Positions 15,919-24,157 of a stretch of 64,000 nucleotides of DNA are shown here, one piece after another; the stretch's first letter is position 1; every line of letters begins with the position of its first letter. Both the position numbers and the translations under genes were made by a program. The notes below the pieces were generated by a model, which worked only from the letters and a program-made list of their open reading frames with translations, was not told the DNA's origin and made no database searches. The stretch comes from Tenderia sp965602225 (GTDB taxonomy: Bacteria; Pseudomonadota; Gammaproteobacteria; Tenderiales; Tenderiaceae), in assembly GCA_965602225.1 (NCBI GenBank), contig CBFCYE010000004.1:1-64000 (forward strand). Reading direction: 5' to 3'.

Positions 15919-18387
15919 TTATTTTCTCGGCTTGGCCCGCCGTGTCGGCTCCGCCTGCAATGGATCATCCGGCCAGTAGTGTTTGGGGTAACGCCCCTTC
16001 ATATCCTTTTTGACCTCGGCATAGCTGCCTTGCCAGAAGCCTTTTAGATCTTGCGTGACCTGCATTGGTCGTTGGCCTGGCGATAGCAGGTGTAACAACA
16101 GTTTTACCTTGCCGTTGGCAATGGTTGGTGTATCGCATGCGCCAAACATCTCTTGTAGTCGCACCGCTAGGATGGGAGGGTCGTTGTCATAGTCGAGGGC
16201 GATCTGTGAACCGGTCGGTACCTGGATATGTGTCGGTGCCAGTTGATCCAGCTGCTGTTGTTGTGGCCAGTCAAGCTGCGTGTTGAGTGCTGCTTGCAGA
16301 TCAAGTTTGGCTAGATGGCTGAGCCGACTCATACCGTTAAGAAATGGTGCCAGCCATTGATCTATATTATTTAGCAGGGTCTGGTCGGATACGTTTGGCC
16401 AGTTGTCCGGTTCATGACGATGCAAAAATTCTAGCCGCTGTTGCCACTTTCGATTGCCCTTGCTCCAGGGCAGGCATTGCAGCCCGGTCTGACGAATGCC
16501 ATCGAGTAGTGCGTTACAGATTTGTTCCGGGTCGGCTGAGTCTAGCGGTCTTTCATCCAGCACCAATGCCCCCAGACAGTGTTGTTGCAATGCCTGTACT
16601 GCCTTGCTGCGTTGATCCCAGCCGATAATGTTTTTTGTTTCGATCAGTTCGCTAAAATGCTCATCAATTTGTTGTGCGTTGATGGCGGTGGCAAGAAAGA
16701 TGCGCGCCTCGGTCTGTCTGGCGCCGAGTTCGGCAATCACCAGATAGGGTTCATTCGCCAGGCTTTCGTATTCGCCAAACTCTGCGCCGCGACCGTTGGC
16801 TAGCAGATAACGACCGTCTTTGCCTGGGCGGCGCTGGGCGATGCGGTCGGGATAGGCGAGGCCAAGCAATACGCCGGTTAGCGATAAATCGTTATTGTTG
16901 TCGTTGATGCTGAGTTGTTGTTGCCACTGCCGGACTGATTGTTTGATGCGTTTCAGGTTGGTCTGGTTGCTGTTTGTTGTTAGCAGGTTGAGGCGGCTGA
17001 GCAGATCTGAGTCGCGCTGATCGGTTTTGCGCAATGGGTCGCGTTCGGATAACAGTGCTGCAATTTGGCAGGCCAGTTTGCCCACGCCTATCTGTTTGCC
17101 TTTTAACACCATGTGCGCCAGGCGTGGGTGTAGCGGCAACTTTGCCATCTGCTGGCCGTGGGCGGTGATGCGAAAATTATTATCCAGCGCGCCCAGCTGT
17201 TTCAATAATCCCTGGGCCTGATTGAATGTGGCCTTTGGTGGCGGGTTGAGCCACTGCAATTGTTCTGGATTTTGGCAGCCCCATTGGGCCAGTTCCAGCG
17301 CTAATGGGGCCAGATCTGCTTCGAGAATTTCTGCTGTGCTATGGGCAAGTAGCTGTTGCCCCTGGGGCCAGAGGCGATAGCAACAGCCGGGTTCCAGTCG
17401 ACCGGCGCGGCCACGACGCTGTTCGGCCGAGGCTTGCGAGATATTAACTGTCTCCAATCGGGTCAGGCCGGTGGCAGGTTCAAAGCGCGGTACTCGCATC
17501 AGGCCTGAATCGATGACGACGCGCACGCCCTCGATGGTCAGGCTGGTCTCGGCGATATTGGTGGCCAGTACGATCTTGCGCTTGCCTTGTGCTGCTGGCT
17601 GGATGGCCAGCTCCTGTGCTTCGAGTGACAGGTCACCGTAGAGTGGCGTGATCAAGATGTCATCATCCAGCTTCATGTTTTGTAGTTGTTGTTCCAGCTG
17701 GCGGATCTCGCCAGTGCCAGGCAGGAAGGCCAAAACACTGCCGCCTTCCTGTTGCAGGGTCTTGGCAATAACGCTGGCCTGATGCTGTAGTAGTTGTTCG
17801 CGCCTGGCGCGAGGTGGCGGTGCGGCGTAATGGATATCAACCGGATAACTGCGGCCTGCACTGCTGATTAAAGGGGCATCGCCGAGCAGTTTTGCCGTCG
17901 CCGCGCCGTCGAGGGTGGCGGACATGATGAGTATCTTGAGGTCATCGCGCAGGGCTGTCTGGCTTTCCAGGCATAAGGCCAAGCCGAGGTCGGCCTGTAG
18001 ACTGCGTTCGTGAAATTCATCGAAGATCACCAGGCCGACGCCAGTGAGCTCGGGGTCGCTTTGCAGTATGCGGGTCAGCACACCTTCGGTGACCACCTCG
18101 ATACGGGTGGTAGGGCCAATCTTGCTGTCCATGCGAATCCGGTAGCCCACGGTTTGGCCAACCTGTTGGCCCAGACTGTTGGCCATGAAGTGGGCGGCAT
18201 TGCGGGCTGCCAGGCGGCGGGGTTCGAGCATGATGATCTTGTTTTCACCTAGCCATGTTTCGTTTAGCAGGGCCAGAGGAATGCGTGTGGTCTTGCCGGC
18301 ACCGGGCGGCGCCTGCAGCACTACGTTGGGGTGCTGGCTGAGACTTTGTGCTAGTTTGGGTAGTATTAGATCGATGGGTAAGCTCAT
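15919..18387 (-). CDS. hrpB: ATP-dependent DEAH-box helicase HrpB
   Basis: 822 aa. Walker A is in APPGAGKTTRIPLALL, the DEAH-type box is DEFHER, then MSATLDG, LPGTGEIRQLE, and motif VI SAEQRRGRAGRLEPG, followed by the HrpB C-terminal domain ending in a basic tail. HrpB proteins are RNA-helicase-like; their cellular substrate is not well defined. Start at 18387 (MSLPIDLILPKLAQSL) matches the family; the 49 upstream in-frame residues overlap the divergent GspE-type gene and are not conserved-looking. Convergent with the LysR gene, 26 bases apart. Confidence 0.94.
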   Translation of the reverse strand: MSLPIDLILPKLAQSLSQHPNVVLQAPPGAGKTTRIPLALLNETWLGENKIIMLEPRRLAARNAAHFMANSLGQQVGQTVGYRIRMDSKIGPTTRIEVVTEGVLTRILQSDPELTGVGLVIFDEFHERSLQADLGLALCLESQTALRDDLKILIMSATLDGAATAKLLGDAPLISSAGRSYPVDIHYAAPPPRARREQLLQHQASVIAKTLQQEGGSVLAFLPGTGEIRQLEQQLQNMKLDDDILITPLYGDLSLEAQELAIQPAAQGKRKIVLATNIAETSLTIEGVRVVIDSGLMRVPRFEPATGLTRLETVNISQASAEQRRGRAGRLEPGCCYRLWPQGQQLLAHSTAEILEADLAPLALELAQWGCQNPEQLQWLNPPPKATFNQAQGLLKQLGALDNNFRITAHGQQMAKLPLHPRLAHMVLKGKQIGVGKLACQIAALLSERDPLRKTDQRDSDLLSRLNLLTTNSNQTNLKRIKQSVRQWQQQLSINDNNNDLSLTGVLLGLAYPDRIAQRRPGKDGRYLLANGRGAEFGEYESLANEPYLVIAELGARQTEARIFLATAINAQQIDEHFSELIETKNIIGWDQRSKAVQALQQHCLGALVLDERPLDSADPEQICNALLDGIRQTGLQCLPWSKGNRKWQQRLEFLHRHEPDNWPNVSDQTLLNNIDQWLAPFLNGMSRLSHLAKLDLQAALNTQLDWPQQQQLDQLAPTHIQVPTGSQIALDYDNDPPILAVRLQEMFGACDTPTIANGKVKLLLHLLSPGQRPMQVTQDLKGFWQGSYAEVKKDMKGRYPKHYWPDDPLQAEPTRRAKPRK

Positions 18388-18494
18388 GCTGTTATTGTAC
18401 CTGTGCCGGATGGCCGACGCCTGATCAGCTCCAGGGCGTCTTGGCTGAATCAGCAGATAAAATTTGATTTGGCCGATGGCCATAAGAGGGTGTT

Positions 18495-20288
18495 GTGACT
18501 GATCCGAAAAACAGCAAAGCGCAAAATAAATCACACAAGCTGAGTTTGAAAGAGGTTGCCGATCTATTGTTTGACGACGGTTTACTTGAAAAAGAGGCCT
18601 ATGAAAACCTCCAGCTTCAGGCGCGCTTTCGTGATGCCGGTGACAAACACCCTCTAACAGCGATTGCCGAGCAGAACATCAAATCGGCCCAGCCGCCACA
18701 TCGACAGTTGTCTGAGCACTTTCTTACCGAGTGGATGGCAGGCAAGGCCGAGGTGCCTTATTTGCGTGTCGATCCTCTTAAGGTCGATGTCGCCCTGGTC
18801 ACCACGGCCTTCTCCTATGCCTATGCCGAACGGCATAAACTGTTGCCGGTCGAGCTGGCTGCTGATTATGTGGTGGTAGCAACGGCCCAGCCTTATATCA
18901 CTGGCTGGTTGAATGAGCTGTCGCGCATCTTGCGAAAAGAGGTGCGGCTGGTGATGGCCAGCCCCTCGGACATCGACAGTTATCTGGTGGAGTTCTATAC
19001 GGTTTCCAGCTCGGTGCTGGGTGCCAGTGCCGATGATAATCACGCGCCGCAGGCGATTAATAGTCAGCAGATGCTGGAGTTGGGTAAGGCCGGTAGCCTA
19101 GATGCCAATGATCAACATGTGGTGCGGATTGTTGACTGGTTGCTGCAATACGCCTTTGACCAGCGTGCCAGTGACATCCATCTGGAGCCGCGTCAGGAAA
19201 AGGGCAATATCCGTTTTCGCATTGATGGCATGTTGCACACGGTCTATCAGTTGCCCAGCCCGGTGATGGCGGCGGTGCTGAGTCGCTTGAAGATTCTCGG
19301 CCGCATGGATCTGGCAGAAAAACGCCGGCCTCTGGATGGCCGCCTCAAGACCAAGTCGCCTGACGGCAACGAGGTGGAGCTGCGTCTGGCCACCATGCCG
19401 ACGGCCTTTGGTGAAAAGATGGTCATGCGTATCTTTGACCCCGATGTGTTGGTGAAAAATTTTACCGATCTTGGTTTTAATAATAGAGAAGAGCTGCAGT
19501 GGAAGCAGTTGCTAAGCCAACCTAACGGTATCATCCTGGTGACCGGGCCGACCGGTTCGGGCAAGACCACCACCCTCTATTCATCGCTGAAACATTTGGC
19601 CAAGCCAGAGGTCAATGTCTGCACCATCGAAGACCCGATTGAAATGGTGGTGCCTGATTTCAACCAGATGCAGGTGCAGCACAACATCGATCTGAATTTC
19701 GCCGACGGTGTGCGGGCGTTGCTGCGGCAGGACCCGGATATCATCATGGTAGGTGAAATACGCGATCTTGAAACTGCCGAGATGGCGATTCAGGCCGCCC
19801 TAACTGGCCACTTGGTGATCTCCACCCTGCATACCAACGATGCGGTCTCCGCGATTACCCGTCTGTTGGATCTGGGGGTGCCGCACTACATGATTAGTGC
19901 CACCTTGTTAGGGGTGGTGGCACAACGGCTGGTGAGAACCCTTTGCCCCCATTGCAAGCAACCGATCGAACCCGATGTTGAGATGTGGAATACCTTGAGT
20001 CGGCCGTGGAAGGCTGCCGTACCGGAAAAAATCTTTGGACCAGTAGGTTGTCTTGAATGCCGCCAGACCGGTTACAGCGGTCGAGTAGGTGTTTATGAAA
20101 TGTTGATTATGTCGGGCAAGATCAAACGTCTGATCAACTCAAACGATTGCGATGTTGCCGCAGTGCAACGTCAGGCGCAGCAGGATGAGATGCGGCCCAT
20201 GCGCGTCAGTGGTATTCAGAAGGTGGCCAATGGCCAGACCACGCTTGATGAAGTGTTTCGGGTGGCACCGCTCTATAACGAAGATTAA
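18495..20288 (+). CDS. GspE/PilB-family type II secretion / type IV pilus assembly ATPase
   Basis: 597 aa. Hexameric ATPase powering pilin or pseudopilin polymerisation at the inner membrane. An MshEN-like N-terminal region (about 60-170) is followed by the core: ASDIHLEPR, Walker A GPTGSGKTTTLYS, Asp box, Walker B IIMVGEIRDLETAEMA, His box HLVISTLHTNDA, and a tetracysteine zinc motif CPHC...CLECRQTGYSGR. GTG start at 18495 behind AAGAGGG. It stands alone: no GspF, GspD or pilin gene is adjacent, so whether it serves secretion or pili cannot be told. Confidence 0.92.
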   Translation: MTDPKNSKAQNKSHKLSLKEVADLLFDDGLLEKEAYENLQLQARFRDAGDKHPLTAIAEQNIKSAQPPHRQLSEHFLTEWMAGKAEVPYLRVDPLKVDVALVTTAFSYAYAERHKLLPVELAADYVVVATAQPYITGWLNELSRILRKEVRLVMASPSDIDSYLVEFYTVSSSVLGASADDNHAPQAINSQQMLELGKAGSLDANDQHVVRIVDWLLQYAFDQRASDIHLEPRQEKGNIRFRIDGMLHTVYQLPSPVMAAVLSRLKILGRMDLAEKRRPLDGRLKTKSPDGNEVELRLATMPTAFGEKMVMRIFDPDVLVKNFTDLGFNNREELQWKQLLSQPNGIILVTGPTGSGKTTTLYSSLKHLAKPEVNVCTIEDPIEMVVPDFNQMQVQHNIDLNFADGVRALLRQDPDIIMVGEIRDLETAEMAIQAALTGHLVISTLHTNDAVSAITRLLDLGVPHYMISATLLGVVAQRLVRTLCPHCKQPIEPDVEMWNTLSRPWKAAVPEKIFGPVGCLECRQTGYSGRVGVYEMLIMSGKIKRLINSNDCDVAAVQRQAQQDEMRPMRVSGIQKVANGQTTLDEVFRVAPLYNED

Positions 20289-20334
20289 AGAAGGGTGTAA
20301 CTGCTTGAAGTTCATGTGTGCTTAGGCGAAAAAA

Positions 20335-20354
20335 AGCCCCTCATGAGAGGGGCT
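20335..20354 (-). terminator. Rho-independent terminator for the PEP-CTERM gene
   Basis: Hairpin AGCCCCTC / GAGGGGCT with an ATGA loop. Read on the minus strand it is followed by a run of T residues, placing it 22 bases beyond the stop of the PEP-CTERM gene. It may also stop transcription from the GspE-type gene. Confidence 0.8.
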
Positions 20355-20376
20355 TGGTGTTCAAATAATAATTTGT

Positions 20377-20847
20377 TTAGCTGTGCTTACGTTTCGCCAG
20401 GCCAATAGCTGTGAGGCCTAGAACCAGCAGAGCCAGTGGTGCAGGTTCGGGCACTGAGGAGATGTTGATTGTATAGTCGCTCTCGGGACGAGTATCGTTA
20501 GCGTTAATGGAAATCCCGAGTAAGTAGTCACCGTTGGTCAGGGGTGCAGAGGCATTGCTACCGTTGGAGTCGATAAGGGCGCCGAATTCGTCAAACAGGA
20601 ACAGCGTGGTGTTAAGGGCTGATAACGATGTGGCGTCAAACAGGCCGCCGCTCCAAGAAAAGCTGAATAGATCTTCAACGTCACCACCACCTATGGTACC
20701 TGTAATGCTGGTGATGTCTGTGCCGGCATACTGGGGGCTGCCACCGAAAACGTCTGCGTCAGGGTTTTCAATATAAACAGGTACTGCCAAGGCCTGTGCG
20801 CTGCTCAGGGCAAATGCGGCGATTAGTGCAAATCCAATCTTTTTCAT
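20377..20847 (-). CDS. PEP-CTERM sorting-domain protein
   Basis: 156 aa. Sec signal peptide (MKKIGFALIAAFALSSAQALA), a beta-rich, Gly/Asn/Asp-rich passenger with DVFGG and NGDYLLGISINAND resembling small pre-peptidase-like beta sandwich domains, then the C-terminal sorting signal VPEPAPLALLVLGLTAIGLA followed by KRKHS. PEP-CTERM proteins are processed by exosortase (EpsH/XrtA types) and exported with exopolysaccharide. No exosortase is in this window. Start at 20847 chosen because GGGAAT precedes it and the signal peptide starts there; seven more in-frame codons lie upstream. Confidence 0.9.
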   Translation of the reverse strand: MKKIGFALIAAFALSSAQALAVPVYIENPDADVFGGSPQYAGTDITSITGTIGGGDVEDLFSFSWSGGLFDATSLSALNTTLFLFDEFGALIDSNGSNASAPLTNGDYLLGISINANDTRPESDYTINISSVPEPAPLALLVLGLTAIGLAKRKHS

Positions 20848-21017
20848 TTTTTTATTCCCGGCGTACAATTAAATCAGTAATTACTTATATGCAATTAGTG
20901 CGCCAAAAACAAAAAATTCATAATTTTCATGTTGTTATGGTTTTGTTGCTGGCTTGGTTTTTTTGCAGTGTAAAGTTTATCGACAGTTTTTATTGGGTTT
21001 ATAGTTGATAAGACAGG

Positions 21018-22364
21018 TTATAACTGCTTGGTAATCAGCCCCATGGTTACGTTTTCATCAGGCCATGGAATCTTGACCTGATGGCCACCGCCCGGTGCTA
21101 CTTCCATGCTGCCGGTGAAGAAGTTTTCCATATATTCCAGTTTCAGGCGTTGGTTGCCTTGGGGTAATAGAATTTCCAGCTCATCACCGACGGCAAATTT
21201 ATTTTTGACGTCCACTTCCATCATCTTGCGTTCCGTATCGTAGCCAGTGATCTCACCGACGAACTGCTGCTGGTTGCTCTTGGAATAGCCGGTCATATAG
21301 TTCTGGTGTTCGTTGGTGTGGTGGCGTTGGTAGAAGCCGTCGGTGTAACCGCGGTTGGCCAGGTTTTCCAACACGCCCAATAGGTTGGGATTGAATTCAC
21401 GGCCGGCAACGGCATCATTGATGGCCTGGCGATAGGTCTGCGAGGCGCGGGCGACATAGTAATGGGATTTGGTGCGGCCTTCGATCTTGAGTGAGTCGAT
21501 GCCCATATTGGTTAGGCGTTCGACATGTTCGACGGCGCGCAGATCTTTGGAGTTCATGATGTAGGTGCCGTGCTCGTCTTCGAGGATGGGCATGTATTCG
21601 CCGGGGCGATTTTTCTCTTCGATCAGATAGGTGCGGTCGGCCAATGGATGGCGCGGGATGTCGCCACAGTCGGACAGGCCGCTGCTGTTCATGGCGGTCA
21701 TGGCGTCGAATTCGATCTTTTTGACGTCGCCGGCATCATCCTCAGAGGCGTTGGCGATGCCGTATTCCCAGCGGCAGGAGTTGGTGCAGGTGCCCTGGTT
21801 CGGGTCGCGGTGATTGAAGTAGCCGGACAGCAGGCAGCGACCGGAATAGGCGATGCACAAGGCGCCGTGGACAAATACCTCTAGTTCCATATCGGGGCAG
21901 CGCTGACGGATGTCTTCGATTTCGTCCAGCGACAGTTCGCGAGACAAGATGACGCGCTCGAGGCCCATGGACTTCCAGAACTTAACCGCCTGAAAGTTCA
22001 CCGTGTTGGCCTGCACCGATAGATGGATAGGCATCTCCGGCCATTTTTCGCGCACCAGCATGATCAGGCCTGGGTCGGCCATGATCAGGGCGTCGGGTTT
22101 CATCTCGATGACCGGGGCCATATCCTTTATATAGGTGTCGACCTTGGCGTTGTGCGGCATCAGGTTGGAGGCGACGAACAGCTTTTTGCCCAGGGCATGG
22201 GCCTCGTCGATGCCGATCTTGAGATTGGCCAGGTCAAAATCGTTGTTGCGCGCCCGCAGGCTGTAGCGTGGCTGGCCAGCGTAGACGGCATCGGCGCCGT
22301 AGGCGAAGGCGTAGCGCAGGTTTTTCAGGGTGCCCGCGGGCGCTAATAATTCAGGTGCTTTCAT
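21018..22364 (-). CDS. trhP: U32-family tRNA hydroxylation protein TrhP (YegQ)
   Basis: 448 aa. Peptidase-U32 family protein beginning MKAPELLAPAGTLKNLRYAF, with GADAVYAGQPRYSLRARN, HGALCIAYSGRCLLSGYFN and the cysteine cluster GTCTNSCRWEY that characterises the family. E. coli YegQ/TrhP is needed for prephenate-dependent 5-hydroxyuridine formation at U34 of tRNAs. Start at 22364 fits the family start; 34 further in-frame residues upstream run into a REP-like repeat and are not credible. No operon partners. Confidence 0.93.
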   Translation of the reverse strand: MKAPELLAPAGTLKNLRYAFAYGADAVYAGQPRYSLRARNNDFDLANLKIGIDEAHALGKKLFVASNLMPHNAKVDTYIKDMAPVIEMKPDALIMADPGLIMLVREKWPEMPIHLSVQANTVNFQAVKFWKSMGLERVILSRELSLDEIEDIRQRCPDMELEVFVHGALCIAYSGRCLLSGYFNHRDPNQGTCTNSCRWEYGIANASEDDAGDVKKIEFDAMTAMNSSGLSDCGDIPRHPLADRTYLIEEKNRPGEYMPILEDEHGTYIMNSKDLRAVEHVERLTNMGIDSLKIEGRTKSHYYVARASQTYRQAINDAVAGREFNPNLLGVLENLANRGYTDGFYQRHHTNEHQNYMTGYSKSNQQQFVGEITGYDTERKMMEVDVKNKFAVGDELEILLPQGNQRLKLEYMENFFTGSMEVAPGGGHQVKIPWPDENVTMGLITKQL

Positions 22365-22453
22365 GTTGGTTTCAACCACCGCTTGCAGGGCGCCGGTTGC
22401 TCCGTTGGTTAAAAATCGGGTTAACTGTGCTTCATTTTTTCGGCCAACAGCAT

Positions 22454-22477
22454 GTAGGGTGCGCATTGCGCACCATT
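22454..22477. repeat. GTAG-headed palindromic REP-like unit
   Basis: Single copy of GTAGGGTGCGCATTGCGCACC, a perfect palindrome around GGTGCGCATTGCGCACC-type arms with a GTAG head. The same unit appears as an inverted pair at 31632-31699, so it belongs to a dispersed family. Confidence 0.75.
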
Positions 22478-22507
22478 AATTAAGTGCTTGGCACGATACT
22501 CATACAA

Positions 22508-23104
22508 CTACGGTTTTTTCATTGCCGCCGCTAACTGGCGCAAGGCCTGGCCACGATGGCTTAACTGGTTTTTGATCTCTTTGCTCAGCTCCGCCGCCGC
22601 GCAGTTATGTGTCGGCACATAAAACACTGGGTCATAACCAAAGCCGCCATCACCTCGCTGTTCGAGCAGGATGCGGCCTTCCCATGTACCCTGGCAGATC
22701 AGTGGCGTCGGGTCGTTTTCGTGCTCCATATAGACCATTAGACATTGAAAACGTGCCGTGCGTTTTTCTTCAGACACATCTTTCATGTCGGCCAGAAGTT
22801 TTTTGACATTGTCCTGGCTGGTCGCATCGACACCGGCAAAGCGTGATGAATAAATGCCCGGTGCGCCCTTGAGGAAGTCCACCTCCAGGCCTGAATCATC
22901 AGCAATGGCCGGCAGGCCGGTATGGGCCGCGGCGTTGCGGGCCTTGATGATGGCGTTTTCGACAAAGCTCAGGCCGGTCTCGTCGGCTTCAGGTACGTCG
23001 AATTCCGACTGAGGCACGATTTGCAGGCCGAAGGGGGCGAGAATCTCGCCCATTTCCCTGACCTTGCCCTGATTACCGGTAGCGAGAACGATGCGTCTGC
23101 TCAT
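22508..23104 (-). CDS. rdgB: dITP/XTP pyrophosphatase (RdgB/HAM1)
   Basis: 198 aa, normal length. Hydrolyses non-canonical purine triphosphates (dITP, dHAPTP, XTP) to monophosphates, keeping them out of DNA. Shows the N-terminal LATGNQGKVREM, the catalytic acidic motif IADDSGLEVD, then GAPGIYSSRFAG and the C-terminal LSHRGQALRQL. It lies 160 bases downstream of rph on the same strand; rph and rdgB are neighbours in many gammaproteobacteria. Confidence 0.96.
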   Translation of the reverse strand: MSRRIVLATGNQGKVREMGEILAPFGLQIVPQSEFDVPEADETGLSFVENAIIKARNAAAHTGLPAIADDSGLEVDFLKGAPGIYSSRFAGVDATSQDNVKKLLADMKDVSEEKRTARFQCLMVYMEHENDPTPLICQGTWEGRILLEQRGDGGFGYDPVFYVPTHNCAAAELSKEIKNQLSHRGQALRQLAAAMKKP

Positions 23105-23121
23105 GCTGAATACCTCATTTG

Positions 23122-23244
23122 CACCACGAAGAGCACGAAGAGAAAAAGTATGTAACTCAAATAATGAGAGTCACCATGTTGTTGGGCGTTAAGTAGCAAA
23201 CCGCCACATGAAAAACCTTCGTGGTCTCTGTGTTCTTCGTGGTG
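23122..23244. repeat. CACGAAG-type intergenic inverted repeat
   Basis: CACCACGAAGAGCACGAAGA at 23122 and its inverted, slightly longer counterpart TTCTTCGTGGTG (arm 23217-23244, containing CTTCGTGGTCTCTGTG) flank about 75 bases between rdgB and rph. This type of repeat is widespread in bacterial intergenic DNA; a transcript would form a long stem. No gene is visible inside. Confidence 0.6.
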
Positions 23245-23266
23245 AGATTGATTTCTCAGCGACATC

Positions 23267-23983
23267 TTAGCCCTGCAGCGCCGCGGTCTGTTTTTCGATC
23301 AGCTCACCAATACCCTTTTCGGCCAGGGCCAGCATGGTGTCCAATTCACTGCGGCGGAAGGCGTGGCCTTCGGCGGTGCCTTGTACTTCGATGAAGGCGC
23401 CAGCCTCGTTCATGACTACATTCATATCGGTTTCGGCGTTAGAATCCTCGGCGTAATCCAGGTCTAAAACTGGCGTACCTTCGTAAATTCCAACCGAAAT
23501 TGAGGCTAATTGGCCGAACAGGGGATTTTTTTTGATAGAACGCTTGTCTAATAAATGCTGGCAGGCGTCCGCAAGGGCGATATAACCGCCGGTTATTGAG
23601 GCGGTGCGGGTGCCGCCGTCGGCCTGGATGACGTCACAATCGATGGTGATAACGCGTTCACCGAGGGCTTCGAGGTTGACTACGGCGCGCAGTGAACGGC
23701 CGATCAGGCGCTGGATTTCCATGGTGCGACCGCCCTGGCCGCCGCGGGCCGCTTCGCGGTTCATGCGTGAGCCGGTGGAGCGTGGCAACATGCCGTATTC
23801 AGCGGTAACCCAGCCCTTGCCTTTGCCCTTGAGCCAGCGCGGCACGCGTTCTTCTATAGAGGCGGTGCAGATCACTTGGGTGTCACCAAATTCCACCAGC
23901 ACTGACCCTTCGGCGTGTTTGGTGAAATTGCGGGTCAGTTTGATTTCGCGTAGTTGGTCGGGGGCTCGGCCGCTTGGACGCAT
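23267..23983 (-). CDS. rph: Ribonuclease PH
   Basis: 238 aa. Phosphorolytic 3'-5' exoribonuclease that trims tRNA 3' ends. Starts MRPSGRAPDQLREI, then VLVEFGDTQVICTASIEERVP, AEYGMLPRSTGSR, and the arginine/aspartate phosphate site region in ITIDCDVIQADGGTRTASITG. Full length, with no truncation of the kind known from E. coli K-12. Start has AAGGAG upstream. Confidence 0.97.
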   Translation of the reverse strand: MRPSGRAPDQLREIKLTRNFTKHAEGSVLVEFGDTQVICTASIEERVPRWLKGKGKGWVTAEYGMLPRSTGSRMNREAARGGQGGRTMEIQRLIGRSLRAVVNLEALGERVITIDCDVIQADGGTRTASITGGYIALADACQHLLDKRSIKKNPLFGQLASISVGIYEGTPVLDLDYAEDSNAETDMNVVMNEAGAFIEVQGTAEGHAFRRSELDTMLALAEKGIGELIEKQTAALQG

Positions 23984-24157
23984 GGTGACTCCTTAAATAA
24001 TTCGGGCTGCTAGAAAGGGGCGGGATTATAGCGGATTTGGCCGGGCCAGGTGATGATTCCTGCTGGCTAGAGGTTTGCCTGCAAGGCTGGCTTGGTTACA
24101 CTGGTGGCAGAAACAAGAGCCGTGTTTTGGCTGATATTGATGTATGAGGCGATAAGC

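Noticed and set aside
18388..18534. HrpB with a 49-residue N-terminal extension
   Set aside because: It would overlap the divergent GspE-type gene, and the family start MSLPIDLILPKL lies at 18387.
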